Below are positions 52,405 to 60,191 of a stretch of 64,000 bases of DNA, piece by piece. How positions within the stretch are numbered: the stretch's first letter is position 1; each line of letters opens with the position of its first letter. The translations under genes were made by a program, and so were the position numbers. The DNA lies in contig JAFPZK010000030.1 of the NCBI GenBank assembly GCA_017417315.1, positions 27,089 to 91,088 of the forward strand. The letters run 5' to 3'. The notes beneath the pieces are model-generated. The model was not told the origin of the DNA. It saw only the letters and a list, made by a program, of their open reading frames with translations, and did not search any database. This DNA comes from Bacteroidales bacterium. GTDB lineage: Bacteria > Bacteroidota > Bacteroidia > Bacteroidales > UBA3824.

Positions 52405-53082
52405 ATGTCAAAAAAAAATAAGAAGAAATTCTTTGGAAATAAGAAAGTTAACAAACAAAATACTGCAATGGAACAGAATACAGAAAAGGAAATGACTGAC
52501 AACGAAACCGAATTGACTGACACACAAAAAGAAAATGTGGCAGAAAATGACGGTCAAAATGTCAGTGAAGATGAAAACTCCGAAAACACCGCCGAAGAAA
52601 CTGACAAAATGACAGAAGGAAAAATGTCAGAAGAACCGGCAGAAGATTTCGAGGCTAAATACAACGAATTGAACGACAGATATTTACGTCTTATGGCAGA
52701 GTTCGACAACTACCGCAAACGCACGTTGAAGGAAAAAATGGAACTTACCAAAAACGGCGGCGAAGACGTTTTGAAAGGAATTTTACCCGTTGTTGACAAT
52801 ATGGAAAGAGCCATAAAATCCCTTGAAACGGCAAAAGACATGGAAGCCGTTAAAGAAGGTATTGATTTGATTTACAAGAAGTTTCAGGAGTTTTTGTCGG
52901 CTAAGGGCTTGAAAGAAATCGAGGCTCAGGGTCTTGAACTTGATACTGACAAGCACGAAGCGGTTACAAAATTTCCCGCTCCGAGCGAAGATTTAAAAGG
53001 CAAAATCATAGACGTTATCGAAAAAGGTTATACCTTGAATGACAAAGTGATACGCTATGCCAAAGTTGTTATAGGCGAATAA
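52405..53082 (+). CDS. grpE: GrpE nucleotide-exchange factor
   Basis: A 225-residue GrpE, the nucleotide-exchange factor of DnaK. The first ~80 residues are low-complexity and acidic (Glu/Asp/Asn/Thr). From [23 protein letters not shown] the long dimerisation helix is visible. The C-terminal head holds [24 protein letters not shown] and ends [18 protein letters not shown], the family's beta-domain. dnaJ starts 11 bases later; dnaK is not in the window. The upstream palindromes suggest heat-shock or redox repression. Confidence 0.95.
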   Translation: MSKKNKKKFFGNKKVNKQNTAMEQNTEKEMTDNETELTDTQKENVAENDGQNVSEDENSENTAEETDKMTEGKMSEEPAEDFEAKYNELNDRYLRLMAEFDNYRKRTLKEKMELTKNGGEDVLKGILPVVDNMERAIKSLETAKDMEAVKEGIDLIYKKFQEFLSAKGLKEIEAQGLELDTDKHEAVTKFPAPSEDLKGKIIDVIEKGYTLNDKVIRYAKVVIGE

Positions 53083-53093
53083 TTTTTTTTATC

Positions 53094-54260
53094 ATGGCAG
53101 AAAAGAGAGATTATTATGAAGTGCTCGGTATTCAAAAAGGTGCTTCAAAAGACGAAATAAAAAAAGCCTACCGCAAAATGGCTATGAAATATCACCCTGA
53201 CAGAAATCCGGGTGATAAGGAGGCGGAAGAAAAATTCAAAGAGGCTGCCGAGGCTTACGAAGTTCTCAGCGACGACCAAAAACGCGCCCGTTATGACCAG
53301 TTCGGACATGCCGGAATGCAAGGCGGCGCAGGTGGCGGCGGCTTCAATATGGATATTGAAGATATTTTCTCGAACTTCGGCGATATTTTCGGCGGATTCG
53401 GTTTCGGCGGCGGATTTTCAAGGTCTTCGGGCGGCTCGTCAAGACGGGTTAACAAAGGCACGAATCTCCGTGTAAAAGTAAAACTCACGTTAAAAGAAAT
53501 TGCCGAAGGCGCAGAAAAGAAAATAAAAGTAAAAAAATATTGTGCTTGTCAGGCTTGTTCAGGCACGGGCGCACAAGGCGGAAAAGGCGGAACTGAAACA
53601 TGTCCGACTTGTCACGGCTCAGGAATGATAACGCAGGTAAGACAGACAATGCTCGGTCAAATGCGTTCTACTTCGCCGTGTCCTAACTGCGGCGGAACGG
53701 GTACGGTTATCAAAAATAAATGTACGAGTTGTTCAGGAACGGGTATCGTTCAAGGCGAGGAAGTCATAACGATAAACATTCCCGCCGGTGTAACGGACGG
53801 TATGTCGATGACGGTTCAGGGTAAAGGCAACGCTGCAAGAAACGGCGGAGTAAATGGTGATTTGTTAGTCGTTTTTGAGGAAGAACCCGATCCGCTCTTG
53901 ACCCGCGAAGACAACAATTTGGTATACAAACTTAACATCAGCGTTCCCGACGCAATACTCGGCACAACGGCTGAAATTCCGACGATAGGCGGCAAGGTAA
54001 AATTCAAGATAGAACCAGGAACGCAACCGGGTAGCATTTTGAGGCTCAAAGGCAAAGGTCTTCCGACTTACGGCGAATACGGAAAAGGTGATTTACTTGT
54101 TTTCGTCAACGTTTGGATTCCGAACCCGAAAAATCTTTCGCGCTCAGAAGTTAAAGAAATTGAAGAGTTGCAAAAATCTGAAAGTTTCGGTGCAAAAACC
54201 TCCGAGTCAACATCAAAAAGTTCCGGCTCGATTTTCGACAGATTGTTTGGAAAAGACTAA
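53094..54260 (+). CDS. dnaJ: Chaperone DnaJ
   Basis: A 388-residue type I J-protein that stimulates the DnaK ATPase and presents substrates. It has a J domain with HPD at 34-36, a Gly/Phe-rich linker (about 75-125), and four CxxCxGxG-type zinc motifs ([32 protein letters not shown]; about 150-225). C-terminal substrate-binding domains follow ([24 protein letters not shown]). All parts are present and of normal length. Confidence 0.97.
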   Translation: MAEKRDYYEVLGIQKGASKDEIKKAYRKMAMKYHPDRNPGDKEAEEKFKEAAEAYEVLSDDQKRARYDQFGHAGMQGGAGGGGFNMDIEDIFSNFGDIFGGFGFGGGFSRSSGGSSRRVNKGTNLRVKVKLTLKEIAEGAEKKIKVKKYCACQACSGTGAQGGKGGTETCPTCHGSGMITQVRQTMLGQMRSTSPCPNCGGTGTVIKNKCTSCSGTGIVQGEEVITINIPAGVTDGMSMTVQGKGNAARNGGVNGDLLVVFEEEPDPLLTREDNNLVYKLNISVPDAILGTTAEIPTIGGKVKFKIEPGTQPGSILRLKGKGLPTYGEYGKGDLLVFVNVWIPNPKNLSRSEVKEIEELQKSESFGAKTSESTSKSSGSIFDRLFGKD

Positions 54261-54265
54261 AAAAA

Positions 54266-54300
54266 AATTGACGTTGCTAAAAACAACGTCAATTTTTTTT
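54266..54300. terminator. Bidirectional intrinsic terminator
   Basis: AATTGACGTTG pairs with CAACGTCAATT across a seven-base loop and has T-runs on both strands, between dnaJ and the convergent ATPase gene. Confidence 0.9.
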
Positions 54301-54305
54301 ATCTC

Positions 54306-55748
54306 TTAAAAATCCTCCATTGTAATCACGTTTTGGAAACGGCTGCTGTATTCATTTTGTCTTAGCCCAAAAGTTGTTATGAGTGTCAGATGTATGTTCG
54401 GCGAAAATCTCAGCCGCTTTTTCGCCGTTTCGGAAAGAAGTGTCATTTTATGCCGTAACTCCTTGTCGTACTGCTTTGTAAGAGTAAAGTCATCGGTGTA
54501 AAACTTTATTTCGCAAAGGTTCAGAATCCTGTCAGCACGGCTGATAACCATATCAATTTGTACGCCGTCTTCTTCGGACGTTCCTTTTTTGATAAACGGG
54601 GATATTTCGGTCAGAACGCCGGTAATACCGAGTGCATTTTTTATTTTGTCGATTTGTGAAAAACAAAAATCTTCAAAAGCATAGCCGCGCCAAGCATTGA
54701 GTTTAGGGGAGTTGATGTTTTCAGAAAAAAAGTTTTCGTTCTTGGTTTCCGCTTCAAAAAAATTGTAAAAAAGACAATACGAATCAACAAGTTTGTACAT
54801 CGTGTCCTTTTTTGTCATGCCGAAAGGAATATATGATGTTATTAAGTCGTTGGCTTCCAAAATTTTAAGCATTTTTGACAGACCGCCGCCGTAAGGAATT
54901 GAGGTCTTTTCGGAAATTTCTTTACGGGTAAAACCGATGCGTTTTTCTTTTAACACGCTGACAACTTTTTTATACGCCTCTGCATTTATAAAAATTGACG
55001 AAAACAGTCTGTCATATTCCAAGCGAAGTTTTGCGTTTTTCTTAAAGAACAATGTGTCAATGTTTTGAGCGAGGCTTTTTTCCGGCGACAACATATCTAA
55101 ATAATACGGAATCCCGCCCAAAATCATATACGATTGGATTTGGTCGTAAATATCAAACGAGATGCGGTGTTTTTTGTAATATTCCCTGCATTCCGAAAGA
55201 GTGAAAGGTTTTAAATTAATTTCGCGGGTTACACGGTTATAAAGTCCGCCGTGATTATTGATTAAATTATCTGAAATCCAAGACGTTGCAGAGCCGCAGA
55301 CAATTAGCATAATGTCGCTTTGATTGGCAGCCCAACCGTTCCAAAAATGTTCAAAACCCGTCATAAAACCTGATTTTGGCGTATCTAACCACGGCATTTC
55401 GTCAATAAAAATTATGCGGCGTTTACCTTTTTCAACAGGTTTGCTTATAATAAGTTGTTTTAAAAGTTCAAAGGCTTCCAACCAATTTTCTGGTGCGGAA
55501 TTAACTTTTAACCCATAGTTAGCAAGCGAGAACGTGAAATTTTGAAGTTGCTTTTTTGCGTTATTTTCGTCCTCTATCGGGGAAAGCCCCGTATGATAAA
55601 AACACATTTGAGAAGAATATAAGTGGTTGACAATAAACGTTTTGCCGACACGTCTTCTTCCGAACACAACCACAAATTCCGTTTTTGAAGAATTATAAAT
55701 GCGGTTGAACTCTTTTATTTCGTTTTTTCTACCCGTCAAATCTGCCAT
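54306..55748 (-). CDS. ATPase of the archaeal-type ATP_bind/DUF234 family
   Basis: A 480-residue AAA-type ATPase with Walker A GRRRVGKT (30-37) and Walker B RRIIFIDEMPWLD. A middle winged-helix region follows (FTRKEISEKTSIPYGGGLSKMLKILEANDLI), then a C-terminal DUF234 domain with WRGYAFEDFCFSQI and VQIDMVISRADRILNLCEIKFYTD, a nuclease-like D-x(n)-E-x-K arrangement. Role unknown; such genes are often repeated in Bacteroidota genomes. ATG at 55748 is chosen because MADLTGRKNEI is the family's start. A -7 box TACTTTTG lies at 55769-55776 (minus) and inverted repeats start immediately upstream. Confidence 0.85.
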   Translation of the reverse strand: MADLTGRKNEIKEFNRIYNSSKTEFVVVFGRRRVGKTFIVNHLYSSQMCFYHTGLSPIEDENNAKKQLQNFTFSLANYGLKVNSAPENWLEAFELLKQLIISKPVEKGKRRIIFIDEMPWLDTPKSGFMTGFEHFWNGWAANQSDIMLIVCGSATSWISDNLINNHGGLYNRVTREINLKPFTLSECREYYKKHRISFDIYDQIQSYMILGGIPYYLDMLSPEKSLAQNIDTLFFKKNAKLRLEYDRLFSSIFINAEAYKKVVSVLKEKRIGFTRKEISEKTSIPYGGGLSKMLKILEANDLITSYIPFGMTKKDTMYKLVDSYCLFYNFFEAETKNENFFSENINSPKLNAWRGYAFEDFCFSQIDKIKNALGITGVLTEISPFIKKGTSEEDGVQIDMVISRADRILNLCEIKFYTDDFTLTKQYDKELRHKMTLLSETAKKRLRFSPNIHLTLITTFGLRQNEYSSRFQNVITMEDF

Positions 55749-55768
55749 TTTCTTTTTGTTTTTCTGCA

Positions 55769-55776
55769 CAAAAGTA
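55769..55776 (-). promoter_or_regulatory. Promoter -7 box of the DUF234 ATPase gene
   Basis: TACTTTTG on the minus strand matches TAnnTTTG. The -33 position is occupied by an arm of the inverted repeats, not by TTTG. Confidence 0.45.
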
Positions 55777-55790
55777 CGAAAAAACAAAAA

Positions 55791-55885
55791 AATAACTTGC
55801 CACATCATAGTTAAAATGTGTTAACGTGGCAAGTTATTGTAATAATAAGTTGCCACATTGCGATAAAAAACGGGTGATGTGGCAA
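55791..55885. repeat. Four inverted copies of TTGCCAC upstream of the DUF234 ATPase gene
   Basis: Arms at 55791-55803 (AATAACTTGCCAC), 55826-55838 (GTGGCAAGTTATT), 55850-55858 (TTGCCACAT) and 55877-55885 (ATGTGGCAA) form two inverted pairs: a perfect 13-bp pair with a 22-base spacer and a 9-bp pair with an 18-base spacer. They fill the space between the aroD end and the ATPase promoter. Reading minus, the first pair is followed by seven T, so it may also end the aromatic operon transcript. Confidence 0.8.
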
Positions 55886-55904
55886 GGTATAATTTTTTTA
55901 TTCC

Positions 55905-56540
55905 TTACGAAAGAGCCTTATACATTTCCTTCATTTTGGAGACAGTCAACTGTCCCGGAGCAGTTGCTGAGCCGTCGTCAGGCGAAGCATACGTGAAAGG
56001 TGCGCCGCATTTCAGACACACAACCCGCGTGAACGATGCTTTTTCACCCATACCGAATGCAACAGTGTATTTACCGAAAGCACTGCTATAAAGCGCAAGT
56101 AACGAGGCTGCATCGTTTAAGTTTTTGACCGTGCAGACAATTTTCGCAACATCAGTACTATATTTAAGACATTGCCTCATAATTTGATATAAATCCTCAT
56201 AATCAGGCGTTTTGTCGTAATTGTGATACGATACTATTATCTTGCTCGGCAGGCCTTTTTGAAACTTGTAGATAAAATTCTCTCCCAATTCAAGTTCCAA
56301 ATCCAAATATTCCGCACCTGCAAAAGCAGCACGCCGCAAATATTCTAACTTGGTCTCTTGGTCAACGAAACCGTCCCGACAAGTTACAATAAACTTTACA
56401 TCTGAACGGCGTTTCAAAAAAGCCTCCATTTCTTCAATCGAAGGCTTTACCAAATCGAGACGCAACTCGGCAAATTTTTCTTCACCGAGTTGCTTTTCTG
56501 CGTTGTCAATGCCCTCGGCTGACAAACTTACATAAAACAT
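55905..56540 (-). CDS. aroD: Type I 3-dehydroquinate dehydratase
   Basis: A 211-residue class I dehydroquinase converting 3-dehydroquinate to 3-dehydroshikimate through a Schiff base. The catalytic His106 is in VSYHNYDKTP and Lys133 in VAKIVCT. ELRLDLV (25-31) and IVTCRDG hold the substrate-binding Glu and Arg. It is somewhat shorter than the ~225-250 residues of enteric AroD. It is the last gene of the aromatic operon, two bases after the DAHP synthase stop. Confidence 0.9.
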   Translation of the reverse strand: MFYVSLSAEGIDNAEKQLGEEKFAELRLDLVKPSIEEMEAFLKRRSDVKFIVTCRDGFVDQETKLEYLRRAAFAGAEYLDLELELGENFIYKFQKGLPSKIIVSYHNYDKTPDYEDLYQIMRQCLKYSTDVAKIVCTVKNLNDAASLLALYSSAFGKYTVAFGMGEKASFTRVVCLKCGAPFTYASPDDGSATAPGQLTVSKMKEMYKALS

Positions 56541-56542
56541 AA

Positions 56543-57601
56543 TTAATTCTCGTTAACGATTTTCGACTGAACGTTGATACTTGCCTGATGGATTGCCTTG
56601 AAAATCGTGTCAATCATCTTTGTGTCAAGATTGTTTTCTTCGGCAGCCTTGTAATATTTCTCCAAAAGCGAATCCCAACGCTGTTGCTGCAAAACGGTCA
56701 TGCCGGCGGCTTTTTTGTATTCACCGATTTTTTCCGAAATGCCCATACGCTTTTTGAGCGTTGCGATGATTTCGTTGTCAATCGCATCAATTTTGAAACG
56801 CAATTCGTTAAGAGTTTCCATTGAAGCATTTTCAGGATTTACCTTTCTGACAACAAGTTCCGAAAGCATTTCCTTCAAAGCGGCGGGCGTTAACTGCTGT
56901 TTTGCGTCCGACCATGCCGCATCGGGATTGCAGTGCGATTCTATCATCAAACCGTCAACGTTGAGGTCAAGTGCCTTTTGTGAAATTTCTTTCAAATATT
57001 CGCGTTTGCCGGCGATGTGCGACGGGTCGCAAATGACGGGTAAATCGGGACGGCGACGTTTTAATTCAATCGGCATTTGCCAAATCGGAGCGTTACGGTA
57101 AAGAATTTTTTCGTAACTTGAAAATCCACGGTGAATAACGCCGATGTTCGTCAAACCCGCTGCTTCAAGTCTTTCGATTGCGCCGAGCCAAAGTTCAACG
57201 TCGGGGTTAACGGGATTTTTTACCAAAACGGGAATGTTGCAGCCTCTCAAACCGTCTGCAATTTCCTGCATAACGAAGGGGTTTGCTGACGAACGTGCGC
57301 CAATCCACAAGATATCAACACCGCCGCGGATAGCGTCCCAAACGTGCTTTGAATTAGCAACTTCAACGGCGGTGTACATACCTGTTTCGCATTTTACTTG
57401 TCTTAACCATTCGAGACCGATTTCGCCGACGCCTTCAAAATTGCCCGGACGTGTGCGGGGTTTCCAAATTCCGGCGCGAAAAACTTTTATTCCGTTAGCG
57501 GCTAACTGTTTTGCAGTGTCAAGTGTTTGGTCTAAGGTTTCGGCTGAACACGGACCTGCAATTATCCACGGTTTGTCGCCGAAAATTTCTTTAAATTCCA
57601 T
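56543..57601 (-). CDS. Bifunctional DAHP synthase / chorismate mutase
   Basis: A 352-residue fusion. The N-terminal part (1-255) is the KDPG-aldolase-related type I-beta DAHP synthase (AGPCSAET, FRAGIWKPRTRPGNFEG, GARSSANPFVMQEIADG, CDPSHIAGKREYL). The C-terminal part (about 262-352) is an AroQ-class chorismate mutase (LRFKIDAIDNEIIATLKKRM). It thus catalyses both the first shikimate-pathway step and the chorismate-to-prephenate step, and the mutase domain may give feedback control. This domain order is usual in Bacteroidota. It lies three bases from tyrA. Confidence 0.95.
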   Translation of the reverse strand: MEFKEIFGDKPWIIAGPCSAETLDQTLDTAKQLAANGIKVFRAGIWKPRTRPGNFEGVGEIGLEWLRQVKCETGMYTAVEVANSKHVWDAIRGGVDILWIGARSSANPFVMQEIADGLRGCNIPVLVKNPVNPDVELWLGAIERLEAAGLTNIGVIHRGFSSYEKILYRNAPIWQMPIELKRRRPDLPVICDPSHIAGKREYLKEISQKALDLNVDGLMIESHCNPDAAWSDAKQQLTPAALKEMLSELVVRKVNPENASMETLNELRFKIDAIDNEIIATLKKRMGISEKIGEYKKAAGMTVLQQQRWDSLLEKYYKAAEENNLDTKMIDTIFKAIHQASINVQSKIVNEN

Positions 57602-57604
57602 TTT

Positions 57605-58459
57605 TTATTTCTTTAATGTTCTTTTAATCTTGTTAGCGTTGAAAATATAATCGTAAAGTCCCTCATAATCATCTTTTTCCATAAGATTTTTGAAATCTTG
57701 AAGTTTTTCGATGTAAGTGTTGAGGACAGTCATAACGTTTTCTTTGTTGTCCTTGAAAATCGGTGTCCACATATCGGGACTTGACTTTGCGATTCTGACG
57801 GTACTGTTGAAACCGCCCGAAGCAAGGTTGAAAATATTTTTTTCGTTTTTTTCTTTTTCGAGGACGGTCAGAGCCAAAGCGAACGAGCAGACGTGCGGCA
57901 TGTGCGAAACGTAAGCCACGTGAATGTCATGATTATACGAGTTGAAAAACATCGGATTCATGTTGAGATTATCTTCAAACATTTTTCTGACAACGCCGAC
58001 AGCTTCTTCGTTGCTGTCTTCAACATCGCAAAGGATAACGGCTTTACCGTCAAACATTCCTGAAATTGCTGACCACGGTCCTGAATTTTCAGTTCCCGCC
58101 ATCGGATGACAAGCCACATAACGGCTGCGGTTAGTATGATGTTTTACTCGTTCACAAATCGTTCCTTTGGTGCTGGCAACGTCGATAACGATTTGATTTT
58201 CAGAGATTTTATCCAAAACTCCCGGCAGAATTTTTATAACTGCGCTTACGGGAACGGCAATAATAATAATATCGCTGCCGACGATAACATCTTCTACCGA
58301 AGCGGCTTCTTCGTCGATGATTCCGACTTGTTTTGCATACGAAGTGTGAACGGGGTCTTTGTCAAAACCCTTAACATGGTCTGTAAACCTTCTGTTTTTC
58401 AGGTCGATAGCGAGCGAACCACCCAACAGACCCAATCCGATAATTGATATTTTTTTCAT
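57605..58459 (-). CDS. tyrA: Prephenate dehydrogenase
   Basis: A 284-residue NAD-dependent prephenate/arogenate dehydrogenase of tyrosine synthesis. The Rossmann motif GLGLLGGS is at 8-15. The substrate-binding His lies in CHPMAGTENSGPWSA, and a helical C-terminal domain follows. No ACT domain is attached. It is separated from pheA by a short spacer made largely of a 7-bp tandem repeat. Confidence 0.93.
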   Translation of the reverse strand: MKKISIIGLGLLGGSLAIDLKNRRFTDHVKGFDKDPVHTSYAKQVGIIDEEAASVEDVIVGSDIIIIAVPVSAVIKILPGVLDKISENQIVIDVASTKGTICERVKHHTNRSRYVACHPMAGTENSGPWSAISGMFDGKAVILCDVEDSNEEAVGVVRKMFEDNLNMNPMFFNSYNHDIHVAYVSHMPHVCSFALALTVLEKEKNEKNIFNLASGGFNSTVRIAKSSPDMWTPIFKDNKENVMTVLNTYIEKLQDFKNLMEKDDYEGLYDYIFNANKIKRTLKK

Positions 58460-58478
58460 TTTTATTTATTATGAATTA

Positions 58479-58513
58479 TCAATTGTCAATTGTCAATTGT
58501 CAATTGTCAATTA
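58479..58513. repeat. Heptanucleotide tandem repeat (TCAATTG)n between pheA and tyrA
   Basis: Four perfect copies of TCAATTG (58479-58506) and a fifth with the last base changed (TCAATTA) run into the pheA stop codon. The copies alter the spacer length between two operon genes and could vary by slipped replication. Confidence 0.9.
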
Positions 58514-59359
58514 TTGATTATGAATATTGTTCCAAGATTCTTCACCGGCTTTGTATTCGCCCATTATGCTGAGGTCTTTGACGAGCGGACGGATAGCGGT
58601 AATCATATTTTTGTAACGCAGTTTGTCATCGAATTTAACGTCGATATAAAACATATAGTTTCCGGGCTGACCGATTATCGGCGAGGATTCGATTTTTGAC
58701 ATATCAATATTGTAAAACGATATGACTGACAAGATTTTAGCCAAACCTCCGGGTTCGTTTTTGAGGACAACGTTAAGAGAAGCTTTGTCGTAGTCCTGAA
58801 CGCCGTCTTCGTTTTTGGGGTAGACGATTAAAAATCGCGTATAGTTTTTTTTGTTGGTTTCAATTCCCTCGGCTAACACTTCGAGATTGTTGATTTCAGC
58901 GGCGTTTGTGCTGCCGATTGCGCCCCAAGTTTTGTTACCGCTTTCGGCTACCATCCGCATTGAAAGTGCCGTGTCAGCATTTTCTATCAACTTGATATTC
59001 GGATACTTAGAGAAAAACTGACGTGTCTGGTTGATTGCCATATAGTGGCTGTAAACCTCTCTGAGGTCTTCGATTTTAACGCCTTTTGCGGCGGCTAAGT
59101 TTTGTTTGATACGGATAAAAATTTCGCCGCCGATTTTCACCTCTTTTTGTCTTAACAGTTTGAGGTTTGCGTGAATAGTACCTGCGATAGTGTTTTCGAT
59201 AGCGATAACGCCGTAATCGCTTTCGTAGTCGCAAACGCTGTCCAAAACCTCTTCAAAAGACATTTTTTCGAGGATTTCGATTTCTTCACCGGCGAAATAC
59301 TTTTTGGCGGCTTCCTCATGAAACGCGCCTCTGACACCTTGAATTGCTATTTTTTTCAT
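58511..59359 (-). CDS. pheA: Prephenate dehydratase with ACT domain
   Basis: A 282-residue enzyme making phenylpyruvate for phenylalanine synthesis. The periplasmic-binding-like catalytic domain starts AIQGVRGAFHEEAAKKYF and keeps the TRF motif in NYTRFLIVYP. A C-terminal ACT regulatory domain follows (ASLNVVLKNEPGGLAKILSVISFYNIDMSKIESSPI), so feedback by Phe is likely. It has no chorismate mutase part; that is supplied by the downstream fusion. Its ATG lies 12 bases after the attenuator's T-run, making it the first structural gene of the attenuated operon. Confidence 0.94.
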   Translation of the reverse strand: MKKIAIQGVRGAFHEEAAKKYFAGEEIEILEKMSFEEVLDSVCDYESDYGVIAIENTIAGTIHANLKLLRQKEVKIGGEIFIRIKQNLAAAKGVKIEDLREVYSHYMAINQTRQFFSKYPNIKLIENADTALSMRMVAESGNKTWGAIGSTNAAEINNLEVLAEGIETNKKNYTRFLIVYPKNEDGVQDYDKASLNVVLKNEPGGLAKILSVISFYNIDMSKIESSPIIGQPGNYMFYIDVKFDDKLRYKNMITAIRPLVKDLSIMGEYKAGEESWNNIHNQ

Positions 59360-59370
59360 ATTTTTTTTTA

Positions 59371-59407
59371 ATAAAAAAGCCTCACCCTAATTTTAAGGTG
59401 AGGCTTT
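59371..59407 (-). terminator. Attenuator terminator hairpin upstream of pheA
   Basis: Reading minus, AAAGCCTCACC (59407-59397) pairs with GGTGAGGCTTT (59386-59376), 11 bp, and runs into six T, directly before pheA. Its 5' arm can instead pair over 10 bases with GCCTCACCTT's complement in the leader (59451-59460), so terminator and antiterminator exclude each other. Confidence 0.85.
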
Positions 59408-59445
59408 AAACATCTTTTATTGTTATTCAACAAAACACAAAGAAA

Positions 59446-59511
59446 TTACTGCCTCACCTTTGCGGTAAAGTAAAAGTAAAAGGCGTAATAATATGCTTTG
59501 TTTGTCAACAT
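59446..59511 (-). CDS. Tyr/Phe leader peptide of the aromatic amino-acid operon
   Basis: A 21-codon frame (ATG at 59511, TAA at 59448-59446) between the operon promoter and the attenuator hairpin. Residues 7-15 are YYYAFYFYF: five Tyr and three Phe codons in nine. Its last codons (Lys18 to Gln21) contain the GGTGAGGC sequence that can pair with the 5' arm of the downstream terminator. A ribosome stalled on the Tyr/Phe codons would leave this segment free to form the antiterminator; one that reaches the stop would cover it and allow termination. It is preceded by an A-rich, Bacteroidota-like initiation region (AAAAAAAAGAAAAA). Confidence 0.85.
   Translation of the reverse strand: MLTNKAYYYAFYFYFTAKVRQ
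59451..59460 (-). promoter_or_regulatory. Antiterminator segment of the pheA attenuator
   Basis: AAGGTGAGGC (minus) is complementary to GCCTCACCTT at 59404-59395 and is nearly identical to the 3' arm of the terminator. It overlaps the end of the leader peptide. Confidence 0.8.
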
Positions 59512-59532
59512 TTTTTCTTTTTTTTAACGCCG

Positions 59533-59563
59533 CAAATGTAAAAAGTTTTTTTTTCGCAGCAAA
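59533..59563 (-). promoter_or_regulatory. Promoter of the aromatic amino-acid operon
   Basis: TTTG, exactly 19 bases, then TACATTTG on the minus strand, a full consensus match. It lies 21 bases upstream of the leader-peptide ATG and just after the rsmG stop. Confidence 0.8.
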
Positions 59564-59573
59564 ATTTTTGTTA

Positions 59574-60191
59574 CTAATTTTTCGGTTTATAAACAATTAT
59601 TTTTTTTGTCTCGAAAAATTCGTCATCAAAAACCTCCGAAATATTAAAAATCTCGCATTTATTTCTAAACGGAGAAATTTCTTCTTCAAAATCACCACCC
59701 TTTAAATATACTATTCTCGATGACGGACTTTTTACAAGATTATTTTTTGTCTGCTTAACAAAATTCGGAAACGCAGTAACGGCACGACTGACTATCGTAT
59801 CGAAAGTTTCATTAAACATATTAGACTTAATTTGCAAAGCCGTAACGTTTTTCAAACCGATTTTTTCAGCAATATCTTTTACCACCGTGATTTTTTTCCC
59901 GATAGAATCTATGAGCGTAAACTTTTTTTCAGGATACATTATTGCAAGCGGAATCCCCGGAAAACCACCGCCCGTGCCTACGTCAAGAATATTTTCAGAT
60001 TCCGTCAAAAGGTTGAATTTCGCTATTGCAAGCGAATGTAAAATGTGACGGACATATAACGAGTCAATGTCAGCGCGAGAAATCACGTTGATTTTTTCGT
60101 TCCACTCAGGATAAAGCACATCTAAGGCTTCGAACTGCGAAATCTGAGTTTCGGTAAGTGTTTCAAAATATTGACTGATAACCGCTTTCAT
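59574..60191 (-). CDS. rsmG: 16S rRNA (guanine527-N7)-methyltransferase
   Basis: A 205-residue RsmG/GidB enzyme. The N-terminal helices FEALDVLYPEWNEKINVISRAD and the SAM motif ILDVGTGGGFPGIPLAI are diagnostic, followed by KKFTLIDSIGKKI and IVSRAVTAFP. It overlaps the sigma-factor gene by four bases. No mnmG is nearby, which is common in Bacteroidota. Confidence 0.95.
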   Translation of the reverse strand: MKAVISQYFETLTETQISQFEALDVLYPEWNEKINVISRADIDSLYVRHILHSLAIAKFNLLTESENILDVGTGGGFPGIPLAIMYPEKKFTLIDSIGKKITVVKDIAEKIGLKNVTALQIKSNMFNETFDTIVSRAVTAFPNFVKQTKNNLVKSPSSRIVYLKGGDFEEEISPFRNKCEIFNISEVFDDEFFETKKIIVYKPKN

